Notes: generated by a model not told the origin, from the letters alone. 64,000 bases of DNA from Aquisalimonas sp007126095 (GCF_048323695.1 NZ_JBLWFT010000004.1:62001-126000), one strand, 5' to 3'. Shown: positions 18,866 through 29,980, counted from the first letter of the stretch. Program-made: numbers and translations.

Positions 18866-19708
18866 ATGTTCAAGCACGTTGTAGTAGCCGCGCATTTTGC
18901 TTCCGCCTCATCCAGGTTGCTGGAGGAGATGGACGAGCTTCGCCGGCTGGGTACCGAGGAGATCACTCTTGTTGACGTCCTCCTGTCCCATCATTCCGAG
19001 ACCCAGGACGAGGTCCACCGTCAGGACGCGCACCGTCGTCTGGAGGAGGAGAAATCCGTTCTTGAAGAGGCCGGATTCCATGTCAACGCAGAGCTCCGCA
19101 CCGGCCAGCCGGCGCACGAGCTCTCCACCATCGCGCGTGCCGCGCACGCGTCGCTGATCCTCGTCGGTTCCCGCGGCGAAGGACGTTTCCGCGAGTTTCT
19201 GCGCGGTTCCACCGTGCTGCAGCTGATCCGTAAGACGTCCACCCCGACGTTGATCGAACCGGTTGGCGGTGGCTCGCGCCGCGTGAGTGGTCGCGGCTTC
19301 CGCTCGCTGTTGCTGGGGACCGACTTCTCCGAGTCCTGTTACGAGGCCGAACGGCATGCGGCCGAACTGGCCGGCTCCGCCGAGAAGGTCGTGCTCTGCC
19401 ATGTTCTCGAGGACGATATCGTGGATGCCATGGGTGAGAACGCGGCCCGGGCCGACGCCGAGAAACGCCTCGCCGCATTGGCCGACCAGTTCGCGAACGT
19501 CAAGGATCGGCTTGTGACTCGCATCGAGTATGGCAACCCGTCACGCGTGCTTGCCGCTGTCGCCGAGGAAGAAGGCAGCACGATGATGGTCATCGGCAAA
19601 CGTGGCCGCAGCCCCATCCGCGAGCTGATGCTGGGCAGCACGGCTCAGAACGTGGTCCGGCGGGCCACCCAGTCCGTGCTCATGGTGCCGCGGGCGTCGC
19701 TGATCTGA
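18866..19708 (+). CDS. tandem-domain universal stress protein
   Basis: The 280-residue product has two UspA-type alpha/beta domains in tandem (about 1-135 and 145-278). Each ends with a glycine-rich nucleotide-loop motif: GSRGEGRFREFLRGST in the first and GKRGRSPIRELMLGSTAQNV in the second, matching the ATP-binding G-2x-G-9x-G-S/T pattern. ATG 18866 is chosen because AGAGGAG lies just upstream. A possible promoter, TTGACG (18753-18758) with AATGAT 17 bp downstream, lies in the gap after glmU. The specific role is unknown. Placement between glmU and glmS is unusual. Confidence 0.88.
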   Translation: MFKHVVVAAHFASASSRLLEEMDELRRLGTEEITLVDVLLSHHSETQDEVHRQDAHRRLEEEKSVLEEAGFHVNAELRTGQPAHELSTIARAAHASLILVGSRGEGRFREFLRGSTVLQLIRKTSTPTLIEPVGGGSRRVSGRGFRSLLLGTDFSESCYEAERHAAELAGSAEKVVLCHVLEDDIVDAMGENAARADAEKRLAALADQFANVKDRLVTRIEYGNPSRVLAAVAEEEGSTMMVIGKRGRSPIRELMLGSTAQNVVRRATQSVLMVPRASLI

Positions 19709-19725
19709 TCTGAGGGAGTCAGACC

Positions 19726-21558
19726 ATGTGTGGAATCGTCGGCGCGGTTGCCGAGCGTGAAGTCTCGCGCATCCTCCTCGAAGGCCTGAAACGCCTTGAG
19801 TACCGGGGCTACGACTCAGCCGGGGTTGCTCTGGTCGACGACCGCGGCAGCGTTCGCCGGCGGCGGTCGGTGGGCAAGGTGGCCGCACTGGAGGAGGCGC
19901 TGCGCGCCGAACCGCTCACCGGCACGACGGGTATCGCACACACGCGCTGGGCGACCCATGGCCGGCCCACGGACGCCAACGCCCATCCACACATGGCCCT
20001 GGACCGGGTTGCCATTGTTCACAACGGCATCATCGAGAACTACGAGGCCTTGCGGGCCGAGCTGGAAAGTCTTGGCTACGCATTCGAGTCGGAGACCGAC
20101 ACCGAAGTGGTGGTCAACGAGGTGCACCGCCACCTGGCGGCCGGCCATGACCTGCTCGCCGCAGTGCGGGCCAGCGTGGGACGGCTGGAAGGGGCGTTCG
20201 CCCTGGGTGTACTGAGTGCCGATGAACCCGAACGCCTGGTCGCGGCGCGCCGCGGGAGCCCTCTGGTGATCGGGCTTGGTATCGGCGAGCACTTCATCGC
20301 CTCTGACGTCTTCGCGCTGTTGCCGGTTACTCAGCGTTTCATTTTCCTCGAGGAAGGGGACATCGCCGACGTCCGCCGCGATAGCGTGCGCATCTACGAC
20401 GCGCACGGCCGCGAAGTGGAGCGGCCCGTGCGCGTCTCCGAGGTCTCTCCGGATGCCGTGGAACGCGGCGGATACCGCCATTTCATGCTCAAGGAAATCC
20501 ACGAGCAGCCCAACGCCCTGGCGGAAACCCTGGAAGGCCGGCTGTCTCGTGAGCGGGTGCTGCCCGAGATCTTCGGCCCGGACGCCACGCCCATATTCGA
20601 CACGGTGCGCCGGGTGCAGATCGTCGCCTGCGGCACCAGCTACCACGCCGGCCTCATCGCGCGGTACTGGTTCGAGTCTCTCGCCGGCCTGCCTTGCGAT
20701 GTGGAGGTGGCGAGCGAATTCCGCTACCGCAGGCACGTGGTCACCGATGACTCCCTGTTCGTGACCATCTCCCAGTCCGGTGAGACCGCCGACACACTGG
20801 CGGCATTGCGGGAGGCGAAACGGCTTGGATACAGCGCCAGTCTGGCAATCTGCAATGTGCCTGAGAGCTCTCTGGTGCGCGAGTCCGACCTGACGCTCAT
20901 GACCCGAGCGGGCCCGGAGATCGGCGTTGCATCCACCAAGGCGTTCACCACCCAGCTGGCCGGTCTGCTGCTGCTGGTTGCGGGCCTGGGGCGGCGCCAT
21001 GCTCTCAGTGCGGACGCCGAGCGGGACCTCGTGGCGGCCCTGCATGATCTGCCCGCGGCCGTGGAGCGCACCCTAGCGCTGGAGCCGCGCATCGCCGAGC
21101 TGGCCGAGCGCTTCGTCGACAAGCGCCACAGCCTGTTCCTCGGGCGGGGCCCACAGTATCCGGTCGCCCTGGAGGGTGCCCTGAAGCTCAAGGAGATCTC
21201 CTACATCCACGCCGAGGCGTACCCCTCCGGCGAGCTCAAGCATGGCCCGCTGGCGCTGGTGGATGCCGAGATGCCCGTGGTTGCAGTCGCGCCCAATGAC
21301 GAACTGCTGGAGAAGCTGAAATCCAACCTGCAGGAAGTCCAGGCGCGCGGTGGCGAACTGCTGGTGTTTGCCGACGACGCGGTGCGCTTCTCCGAACGCC
21401 CGGGCCTGATCGTGCTGCCGGTGCCTGCGGTGGCCGAGGTGGTGGCGCCCATCGTTTTCACGGTGCCGCTGCAGCTGCTGGCCTATCACGTGGCGGTACT
21501 CAAGGGCACCGATGTGGACAAGCCGCGCAATCTGGCGAAATCGGTTACCGTCGAGTGA
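19726..21558 (+). CDS. glmS: glutamine--fructose-6-phosphate aminotransferase (isomerizing)
   Basis: GlmS makes glucosamine-6-phosphate from fructose-6-phosphate and glutamine, the first step to UDP-GlcNAc. The 610-residue protein has the class II glutamine amidotransferase domain with nucleophile Cys2 (MCGIVGAV) and two SIS sugar-isomerase domains (CGTSYHAGL, TISQSGETADT), and ends KPRNLAKSVTVE as in the family. It starts 17 nt after the stress-protein gene, with GAGGGAG upstream. No glmS ribozyme is seen. Confidence 0.97.
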   Translation: MCGIVGAVAEREVSRILLEGLKRLEYRGYDSAGVALVDDRGSVRRRRSVGKVAALEEALRAEPLTGTTGIAHTRWATHGRPTDANAHPHMALDRVAIVHNGIIENYEALRAELESLGYAFESETDTEVVVNEVHRHLAAGHDLLAAVRASVGRLEGAFALGVLSADEPERLVAARRGSPLVIGLGIGEHFIASDVFALLPVTQRFIFLEEGDIADVRRDSVRIYDAHGREVERPVRVSEVSPDAVERGGYRHFMLKEIHEQPNALAETLEGRLSRERVLPEIFGPDATPIFDTVRRVQIVACGTSYHAGLIARYWFESLAGLPCDVEVASEFRYRRHVVTDDSLFVTISQSGETADTLAALREAKRLGYSASLAICNVPESSLVRESDLTLMTRAGPEIGVASTKAFTTQLAGLLLLVAGLGRRHALSADAERDLVAALHDLPAAVERTLALEPRIAELAERFVDKRHSLFLGRGPQYPVALEGALKLKEISYIHAEAYPSGELKHGPLALVDAEMPVVAVAPNDELLEKLKSNLQEVQARGGELLVFADDAVRFSERPGLIVLPVPAVAEVVAPIVFTVPLQLLAYHVAVLKGTDVDKPRNLAKSVTVE

Positions 21559-21567
21559 GCGTGGCAG

Positions 21568-21981
21568 TTACTCCCGGCTGCCCTGGATGCGCTCCACTGC
21601 CACGCGCACGGCGTCGAGCAGCCCCTCGCTGTCCGGCGACTTGGTGACGAAATGATCAACGCCGCTGGCGTACGCTTCCGTCAGCGCTCCGGCCTCGTCC
21701 TTGCCGGAGAGCAGGATGATCGATGTCCGGTGATCACTCCCCGCGTCCTGCTCGCGCACTTCGCGGGTCAGTCCCAGCCCGTCCATCTCCGGCATCAACC
21801 AGTCGGCCAGGAGGATGTCCGCCTGCCGGTCGTCCAGCATTGCCAGGGCCTCCGCGGCGGAGCCCGCACTGCGTATGTCGGTGTAGCCCGTCGTTTCCAG
21901 CACCCGCCGAAGCATTTCAAGCGTGAACTTCGCGTCGTCCACGACCACGATGGAAACCGGTTCAGTCCGGTCTGACGCCAT
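21568..21981 (-). CDS. single-domain CheY-like response regulator
   Basis: The 137-residue product is a lone receiver domain. Conserved residues are present: acidic pair D15/D16, phospho-acceptor D60 (LLADWLMPEMDG), S92 in the Thr/Ser switch position and K114 (FVTKSP). No output domain and no kinase gene lie nearby, so it probably acts by protein-protein contact with an unidentified partner. It is convergent with glmS, 9 nt away, and divergent from oxyR. Confidence 0.88.
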   Translation of the reverse strand: MASDRTEPVSIVVVDDAKFTLEMLRRVLETTGYTDIRSAGSAAEALAMLDDRQADILLADWLMPEMDGLGLTREVREQDAGSDHRTSIILLSGKDEAGALTEAYASGVDHFVTKSPDSEGLLDAVRVAVERIQGSRE

Positions 21982-22149
21982 GCCAACAGTCCTGTGTCAT
22001 CGTCACCGGCGTCGGGCATTGTGATGTGATTGGCCCGGTCGCCCCCTTTTCCCGCGTATCATACTAACCTGTTCCGGCCGTTTGTCAGGCCCCCGACCAT
22101 TTCGAAGCCGCCGCCCGACGCCCGAATACTGCCGACAAGGGAGTGCTGT

Positions 22150-23067
22150 ATGAACCTGCGGGACCTCCGCTACCTGGTTGCCGTCGCCGAGCACCGCCAC
22201 TTCGGCCGGGCCGCGGAAGCCTGCCACGTGAGTCAGCCAACCCTCAGCGCCCAGCTGAAGAAGCTGGAGCAGTATCTGGGTGTCCAGTTGGTGGAGCGCT
22301 CGAGCAAGCAGATCATGCTCACCACCATCGGCGACGACGTCGCCCGCCGCGCACGAAGTATGCTTAATCTTGCCGATGACATCGTGGAGGTGGCCCGCGC
22401 GGCCAGCGACCCGTTCGCCGGCGACCTGCGTCTGGGCATTATTCCCACGGTGGCCCCGTATCTGCTGCCCTATCTGATGCCGGCCTTCGAGCGCGAGCTT
22501 CCCCGCCTGCGCCCGTTGCTCCGCGAGGAGCAGACCGCGGCCTGTCTGGAGAAGCTGCGCAATGGCGTCATCGACGTCGCGGTCATTGCCGTGCCCTTCG
22601 AGGGGGCCGACACGTTCGCGCAGGCGACCCTCTACAATGAACCCTTCGTCCTGGCCGCCCCCGCCGGGCACCCGTTGGCGGAGCGCCGAGACGTTACTCT
22701 GGCCGACCTTGTCGACGCCCGGGTGCTGCTGCTGGAAGAAGGGCACTGCCTGCGGGACCAGGCACTGAGCGTGTGCCAGACCGTCGGCGCGCGCGAGGCG
22801 CGGGAATTCCGTGCCACGAGCCTGGAGACCTTGCGACAGATGGCCGCCGCGGGAGCCGGCATCACCCTGCTGCCGCGGATGGCGGCCGCGGCGGACGCCA
22901 CCGCGGTGGGCCATGGCCGGCTGGTCTTGCGCCGGTTCAAGGCGCCGCAACCGCACCGCCAGGTCGCCATTCTCTGGCGCAAGGGGTCGGCCCGGGAGCC
23001 GACGGTGCAGGCAATCGCGGATGTCATCCGCGCTCTGCCGGAGGTGCGCGCACTCGGTGAAGGTTAG
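22150..23067 (+). CDS. oxyR: hydrogen-peroxide-sensing LysR-type regulator OxyR
   Basis: OxyR activates antioxidant genes when oxidised by peroxide. The 305-residue protein (same length as E. coli OxyR) begins MNLRDLRYLVAVAEHRHFGR and has the LysR helix-turn-helix (HVSQPTLSAQLKKLE). Both redox cysteines are present at 200 and 209 in EEGHCLRDQALSVC, matching E. coli C199/C208. The ATG at 22150 is chosen for this N-terminus. No katG or ahpC lies adjacent, so targets are elsewhere. Confidence 0.94.
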   Translation: MNLRDLRYLVAVAEHRHFGRAAEACHVSQPTLSAQLKKLEQYLGVQLVERSSKQIMLTTIGDDVARRARSMLNLADDIVEVARAASDPFAGDLRLGIIPTVAPYLLPYLMPAFERELPRLRPLLREEQTAACLEKLRNGVIDVAVIAVPFEGADTFAQATLYNEPFVLAAPAGHPLAERRDVTLADLVDARVLLLEEGHCLRDQALSVCQTVGAREAREFRATSLETLRQMAAAGAGITLLPRMAAAADATAVGHGRLVLRRFKAPQPHRQVAILWRKGSAREPTVQAIADVIRALPEVRALGEG

Positions 23068-23107
23068 TCACTGCTCTCCGCCGCCGCACTTGCTACACTG
23101 CGCCCCC

Positions 23108-25275
<2,168 letters not shown>

Positions 25276-25279
<4 letters not shown>

Positions 25280-25299
25280 GGTAGACCTTCAGGTCTACC
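25276..25299 (+). repeat. 24-bp palindromic REP-like repeat, copy 1 (forward)
   Basis: This copy has the layout GTAGGG then TAGACCT, TC, AGGTCTACC. It overlaps the uvrD stop codon (TAG at 25277-25279). The arms form a near-perfect hairpin. It carries compensating changes relative to the commonest version (GTGGACC with GGTCCAC becomes GTAGACC with GGTCTAC), so the stem is preserved although the sequence differs. Confidence 0.8.
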
Positions 25300-25333
25300 A
25301 AAAAGGCCAGGGTGCATCACCGGAGCCCGCCAT

Positions 25334-25357
25334 GGTGGATCTGAAGATCCACCCTAC
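25334..25357 (-). repeat. 24-bp palindromic REP-like repeat, copy 2 (reverse)
   Basis: GGTGGATCTGAAGATCCACC followed by CTAC is the same element in the opposite orientation. The stem is again kept by paired changes (GGATC with GATCC). It is centred about 58 bp from copy 1. Confidence 0.8.
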
Positions 25358-25384
25358 GGTTTCTGGAGAGTGCGTAGTGCGTGC

Positions 25385-25408
25385 GTAGCGTGGACCTTCA
25401 GGTCCACC
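25385..25408 (+). repeat. 24-bp palindromic REP-like repeat, copy 3 (forward)
   Basis: GTAGC followed by GTGGACCTTCAGGTCCACC is the third copy in this uvrD/LOG gap and is nearly identical to copies 4 and 5. Three alternating copies (+,-,+) resemble a bacterial interspersed mosaic element. It ends 7 nt before the stop of the convergent LOG-family gene. Confidence 0.8.
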
Positions 25409-25415
25409 ATCATGT

Positions 25416-26135
25416 CTAAAGATCCAGCAGAATCTCCCGCTCCCGCGCCGAGGGCTCGAAGCCGCGCTCCTCGTAATGGTCGAAGATGGCATCCACCACC
25501 TGCTTCGGCTCCTCCACTACGTGAAAGAGATCCATGTCCTCGGCGTTGATGGTGCCCTGGGCCACCAGCACGTCCTGAAACCACCGCACCAGCCCGCGCC
25601 AGAACTCCTCGTTCACCAGAATGATGGGAATGCGCCGGGTCTTGCCCGTCTGCACCAGGGTGAGAATCTCCGCCAGCTCGTCCAGGGTGCCGAAGCCGCC
25701 GGGCAGCACCACGTAGGCGGAGGCGTACTTCACGAACATCACCTTGCGCGAGAAGAAGTGGCGGAAGTTCAGGCTGATGTCCTGATACGGATTGCCCCCC
25801 TGCTCCATGGGCAGCTGGATGTTCAGGCCGATGCTGGGGGCCTTGCCGCGGTAGGCGCCCTTGTTGGCCGCCTCCATGATGCCGGGGCCGCCGCCGCTGA
25901 CCACGGAGAATCCCGCCTCCGAGAGCTGGTAGGCCGTGTCCTCCGCCAGCGCGTACCAGGGGTGATCCGGCGGTGTGCGGGCCGAGCCGAACAGGCTCGC
26001 CGACGGCTTGATCTGCGCCAGGCGCTCGAACCCCTCCACGAACTCCGCCATGACCTGGAAGATCTTCCAGGACTCCCGGGTCATCAGCGAGTCATTGATC
26101 GGGGCGCGCCCCGCGAACTTGTCGGGTGTGATCAT
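25416..26135 (-). CDS. LOG-family (lysine-decarboxylase-like fold) protein
   Basis: The 239-residue product has the two LOG/YgdH signatures: VVSGGGPGIMEAANKGA and VVLPGGFGTLDELAEIL, the latter the PGGxGTxxE motif of cytokinin-riboside-monophosphate phosphoribohydrolases and bacterial nucleotide nucleosidases. A nucleoside-monophosphate N-glycosidase activity is likely; the physiological substrate is unknown. ATG 26135 is chosen because GGAG lies upstream; the open frame extends to 26366 but adds 77 residues without family similarity. It is convergent with uvrD across the repeat cluster. Confidence 0.85.
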   Translation of the reverse strand: MITPDKFAGRAPINDSLMTRESWKIFQVMAEFVEGFERLAQIKPSASLFGSARTPPDHPWYALAEDTAYQLSEAGFSVVSGGGPGIMEAANKGAYRGKAPSIGLNIQLPMEQGGNPYQDISLNFRHFFSRKVMFVKYASAYVVLPGGFGTLDELAEILTLVQTGKTRRIPIILVNEEFWRGLVRWFQDVLVAQGTINAEDMDLFHVVEEPKQVVDAIFDHYEERGFEPSAREREILLDL

Positions 26136-26304
26136 GCTGCTCCAGTGGCTTGTGCCGTTGTTGCGAATCGATGCGATGCGGTCGCGAACCGTGAGCCGTG
26201 CACGGCGAGGCCGCAGCCCCATTATGTAACATGGCACCGCCTGCGTGGCATCCGGCGCGGCGTGGATGCCGGCAATCAACAAGAAACGCTCCATGGGAGG
26301 GCAT

Positions 26305-27048
26305 ATGCGATTTGTGCAACAGGGTGTGTTGGTGGCGGTGCTGATGGCGCTGCCCCTGTCCGCCACGGCGGGGCTGACCGGTGCCAGTGTCGGCGTTGGT
26401 GTGTGGAACCAGGGCCCGAGCGGTCATGTGGAAGCCGACGGTAATCGCGCCGATCTGGAAGACGACCTGGATACGGATTCCGAGGTGGGCTACTTCGTCT
26501 GGGCGGACCTGCGCCACCCGATTCCGCTGCTGCCCCGGCTCAAGCTCAAGCACACGCCGGTGACTCTCGAAGGCGAGGGAGATAGCAGCTTCTCGTTCGG
26601 CGACGAGTCATTCACGGGAGAGAACGAATCGGAGATCACCCTGGACCAGACCGACTTCATCATCTACTGGTCGCCGTGGAGCCTGTTCGTGGATCTCGAT
26701 ATCGGCCTGAATGTGAAGTACATCGACGGTGAGATCGACGTTGAGAGCGAGGGCGAGCGCGAGCGCGTCAGCTTCGACGGCCCCCTGCCGCTGGTCTACG
26801 CCCGCACCGAGGCGCGCCTGCCCGGAACGGGTCTGTTCGGCGGCGGTGAAGTCAGCTATCTCAGCTTCGACGGCAACCGCATAGTCGACATGACCCTCTC
26901 GGCCGGCTACCGTACCGGCATCGGTCTGGCCTCGATCGCCATCGAAGGCGGATACAAGTACCAGAATATCCGTCTCGACAGCTTCGACGATCTGGACGCG
27001 GACCTGACCATTGATGGACCCTACATGGGGGTCTCCGCCCGCTTCTGA
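26305..27048 (+). CDS. acidic outer-membrane beta-barrel protein (TIGR04219-like)
   Basis: The 247-residue product has a signal peptide (residues 1-22, VLVAVLMALPLSATAG) and alternating beta-strand segments rich in Gly, Asp, Glu and aromatic residues, ending in MGVSARF with the terminal Phe favoured by the BAM complex. It resembles the TIGR04219 family of small outer-membrane proteins of unknown function. The ATG at 26305 follows GGGAGG. It lies 13 nt before polA, to which it is probably not functionally related, and its high acidity suits a saline habitat. Confidence 0.75.
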   Translation: MRFVQQGVLVAVLMALPLSATAGLTGASVGVGVWNQGPSGHVEADGNRADLEDDLDTDSEVGYFVWADLRHPIPLLPRLKLKHTPVTLEGEGDSSFSFGDESFTGENESEITLDQTDFIIYWSPWSLFVDLDIGLNVKYIDGEIDVESEGERERVSFDGPLPLVYARTEARLPGTGLFGGGEVSYLSFDGNRIVDMTLSAGYRTGIGLASIAIEGGYKYQNIRLDSFDDLDADLTIDGPYMGVSARF

Positions 27049-27061
27049 ACGGACGAACGAC

Positions 27062-29761
27062 ATGGCAGAGCGCAGCACAAGGCAGCCGCTGATCCTGGTA
27101 GACGGCTCCTCGTACCTGTTCCGGGCCTTCCACGCTCTGCCACCCCTGACCAACTCCGCAGGCGACCCCACCGGGGCCGTCTACGGGGTGGTCAACATGC
27201 TGCGCAAGCTGCTGGCGGAATACGAGCCCACCCACATCGGTGTGGTGTTCGACGCGCCGGGGCGCACCTTCCGCGATGACCTCTTCGAGCAGTACAAGGC
27301 CAACCGGCCCGGCATGCCCGAGGATCTGCGTCCGCAGATCGAACCCCTGAAGCAGATCGTCCGCGCCATGGGGCTGCCCCTGGTGGAAGTGAGCGGCGTC
27401 GAAGCGGACGACGTCATCGGCACCCTGGCCCGGCAGGCCGCCGCCGGCAGCGACGTGATCATCTCCACCGGCGACAAGGACATGGCCCAGCTGGTCACCG
27501 ACCGGGTGACCCTGCTCAACACCATGAGCGGCACGTCTCTGGACGTGGACGGCGTGCGCGAGAAGTTCGGCGTGCCGCCGGAGCGCATCATCGACTACCT
27601 GGCCCTGGTGGGTGATACGTCCGACAACATCCCCGGCATTCCCAAGGTGGGGCCCAAGACCGCCGTGAAGTGGCTGAACGCCTACGGCGACCTGGACGGC
27701 GTGGTGGCCAATGCCGGCGCCATCAAGGGCAAGGTGGGCGAGAGCCTGCGCGAGCACCTGGACGACCTGCCCCTGTCGCGGGATCTGGCCACCATCCGCT
27801 GCGAACTGGACCTGGACCAGAGCCCGGATGATCTGCAGCGCGGCGAACCGGACACCGCCACCCTGCGCGAACTCTACCGCCAGCAGGAGTTCTCCGGCTG
27901 GCTGTCCCAGCTCGGTGATGACCGCGGCGATGCGGGTGAGGGTGACGCACCCGGCGGCGACTACAGCATGGTGACCGAGCAGGCGGAGTTCGACGCCTGG
28001 CTGGCGCGGCTGCGGGATGCGGAGCTGTTCGCCTTCGATCTGGAGACGGACAGCCTCAACTACATGGAAGCCAACATCGTCGGGCTGTCGTTCGCCATCG
28101 AGCCCGGCGAGGCCATTTACATCCCCGTGGCCCACGACGGCCCGGGCGCGCCCGATCAGCTCGACCGCCAGCAGGTGCTGGACGCCCTCAGGCCGCTGCT
28201 GGAGGCCGAGGACCACCTCAAGGTCGGCCAGAACCTGAAGTACGACATGAGTGTGCTGGCCCGCTACGGCATCGATCTGCAGGGTGTGCGCCACGACACC
28301 ATGCTGCAGTCCTATGTGCTGGACTCCACCGCCACCCGTCACGACATGGACTCCCTGGCGCTCAAGTACCTGGGGCGCGGCACCACCAAGTACGAGCACG
28401 TGGCCGGCAAGGGTGCCAAGCAGATCACCTTCAACCAGGTGGGTGTGGACGAGGCGACCGACTACGCCTGCGAGGACGCCGACGTGACCCTGCAGCTGCA
28501 CCGGACCCTGTGGCCGCGGGTGCAGGCCATCCCGTCCCTGCAGGCGGTCTACGAGGCGATCGAGGTGCCGCTGTTGCCGGTGCTCTCGCGCATGGAGCGA
28601 CACGGCGTGCTGGTGGACCGCGAGCTGCTGCGCAAGCAGAGCAGTGAACTGGCGAAGAGCATGCAGCAGCTGGAGAAGGCCGCTCACGACGCCGCCGGTG
28701 GCCCCTTCAACCTGAGTTCGCCCAAGCAGATTCAGGAGATCCTGTTCGATCGCCAGGGGCTGCCGGTGCTGCAGAAGACCCCCAAGGGCCAGCCCTCCAC
28801 CGCGGAGTCCGTGCTGCAGGAGCTGGCGGCGGACTACGAGCTGCCGCGGCTCATCATCGAGCACCGCGGTCTGTCCAAGCTCAAGTCCACCTACACCGAC
28901 AAGCTGCCGCAGATGATCAACCCGCACACCGGCCGGGTGCACACGTCCTACCACCAGGCCGTGGCGGCCACCGGCCGGCTCTCTTCCAGCGACCCGAACC
29001 TGCAGAACATCCCGGTGCGCAGCGAGGAGGGCCGACGCATCCGCAAGGCCTTCATTGCCACCCCCGGTTACCGCCTCATGGCGGCGGACTACTCCCAGGT
29101 GGAGCTGCGCATCATGGCGCACCTCTCCGGCGACGCGACCCTCAGGCGCGCCTTCGCCGAGGGTCAGGACATCCACCGTGCCACCGCCGCAGAGGTCTTT
29201 GGCGCCGCACCGGAGCAGATCACCGACGAGCAGCGCCGCGCCGCCAAGGCCATCAACTTCGGGCTAATCTACGGAATGTCCGCCTGGGGCCTGGCGCGGC
29301 AGATCGGTGTGGAGCGCGGTGAGGCGCAGCAGTATGTGGATCTCTACTTCGACCGCTTCCAGGGCGTGAAGGCGTACATGGACGGCACCCGGGCCAGCGC
29401 CCGGGAGCAGGGCTTCGTGGAGACGGTCTACGGCCGCCGGCTGTATCTGCCGGAGATCAACGCCAGCAACCAGCAGCGGCGGCAGTACGCCGAGCGCACC
29501 GCCATCAACGCACCCATGCAGGGGACGGCGGCGGATATCATCAAGCGCGCCATGATCCGTGTGGATGAGTGGCTGCGTGCCGACGAGCCGGATGTGCTCA
29601 TGGTCATGCAGGTCCACGACGAACTGGTGTTCGAAGTCCCCGAGAGCGAGGTGGATACCGTGGCGACGCATGTGCGGGGGCTCATGGTCGAGGCGGCCAC
29701 CCTGGATGTGCCGCTGGAGGTGGACATCGGCGTCGGACAGAACTGGGAAGAAGCGCACTGA
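27062..29761 (+). CDS. polA: DNA polymerase I
   Basis: PolA fills gaps and removes RNA primers. The 899-residue protein has the N-terminal 5'-3' nuclease domain (VDGSSYLFRAFHALP to about residue 300), a 3'-5' exonuclease with intact FDLETDSL, NLKYDMSVL and YACEDADV motifs, and the family A polymerase with DYSQVELRIMAHLSGD, KAINFGLIYGMS and QVHDELVFEVP. Proofreading residues are present, unlike in Taq-type enzymes. The ATG at 27062 is preferred over an in-frame ATG inside the upstream gene. Confidence 0.97.
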   Translation: MAERSTRQPLILVDGSSYLFRAFHALPPLTNSAGDPTGAVYGVVNMLRKLLAEYEPTHIGVVFDAPGRTFRDDLFEQYKANRPGMPEDLRPQIEPLKQIVRAMGLPLVEVSGVEADDVIGTLARQAAAGSDVIISTGDKDMAQLVTDRVTLLNTMSGTSLDVDGVREKFGVPPERIIDYLALVGDTSDNIPGIPKVGPKTAVKWLNAYGDLDGVVANAGAIKGKVGESLREHLDDLPLSRDLATIRCELDLDQSPDDLQRGEPDTATLRELYRQQEFSGWLSQLGDDRGDAGEGDAPGGDYSMVTEQAEFDAWLARLRDAELFAFDLETDSLNYMEANIVGLSFAIEPGEAIYIPVAHDGPGAPDQLDRQQVLDALRPLLEAEDHLKVGQNLKYDMSVLARYGIDLQGVRHDTMLQSYVLDSTATRHDMDSLALKYLGRGTTKYEHVAGKGAKQITFNQVGVDEATDYACEDADVTLQLHRTLWPRVQAIPSLQAVYEAIEVPLLPVLSRMERHGVLVDRELLRKQSSELAKSMQQLEKAAHDAAGGPFNLSSPKQIQEILFDRQGLPVLQKTPKGQPSTAESVLQELAADYELPRLIIEHRGLSKLKSTYTDKLPQMINPHTGRVHTSYHQAVAATGRLSSSDPNLQNIPVRSEEGRRIRKAFIATPGYRLMAADYSQVELRIMAHLSGDATLRRAFAEGQDIHRATAAEVFGAAPEQITDEQRRAAKAINFGLIYGMSAWGLARQIGVERGEAQQYVDLYFDRFQGVKAYMDGTRASAREQGFVETVYGRRLYLPEINASNQQRRQYAERTAINAPMQGTAADIIKRAMIRVDEWLRADEPDVLMVMQVHDELVFEVPESEVDTVATHVRGLMVEAATLDVPLEVDIGVGQNWEEAH

Positions 29762-29794
29762 ATCGGCGGCAGGGGCCGGGCTATCGTGGGTCGG

Positions 29795-29835
29795 AAAAGA
29801 AAAGGTCCCGGCTCTCGGGGGGAAAGACCGGGACC
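29795..29835 (-). terminator. Rho-independent terminator reading leftward
   Basis: On the minus strand the 8-bp stem GGTCCCGG/CCGGGACC (16-nt loop) is followed directly by TTTTCTTTT (29803-29795). It would end engB transcripts or a separate small RNA before they run into polA. On the plus strand no T tract follows the stem. Confidence 0.65.
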
Positions 29836-29895
29836 AACGTGCGACCCTGGGGAGAGTCGCGACAGCCCGCTCAGCATACAGGGGGGTGAGCGGGC
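29795..29895 (-). ncRNA. possible structured small RNA or 3' UTR in the polA-engB gap
   Basis: Three perfect stem-loops lie in a row: GCCCGCTCA/TGAGCGGGC (29865-29873 with 29887-29895), GCGAC/GTCGC (29841-29845 with 29856-29860) and GGTCCCGG/CCGGGACC (29804-29811 with 29828-29835). Read on the minus strand each loop is C-rich (for example CTCTCCCCAG) and the last stem runs into a T-rich tract. The polA-engB gap carries Spot 42 in enterics and ErsA in pseudomonads. I found no convincing promoter, so this could instead be the engB 3' UTR. Confidence 0.3.
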
Positions 29896-29980
29896 GGCGC
29901 CGGGCACTGGCGCACTGTATGAGACCGTTTCATGTATCGGAAGTTCCCCTTTCATGAAGGGAATCGGGGCGCGTGCGGGA

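Noticed and set aside
19709..19725. Possible glmS ribozyme upstream of glmS
   Set aside because: Only 17 nt separate the genes, far too short, and the ribozyme is mainly known from Gram-positive bacteria.
26136..26366. N-terminal extension of the LOG-family protein to an upstream start
   Set aside because: The extra 77 residues show no similarity to the family, and the internal ATG at 26135 has a good ribosome-binding site.
26861..29176. Minus-strand open frame of about 770 codons opposite polA
   Set aside because: It is the complement of a complete, motif-bearing polA and has no domain-like sequence.
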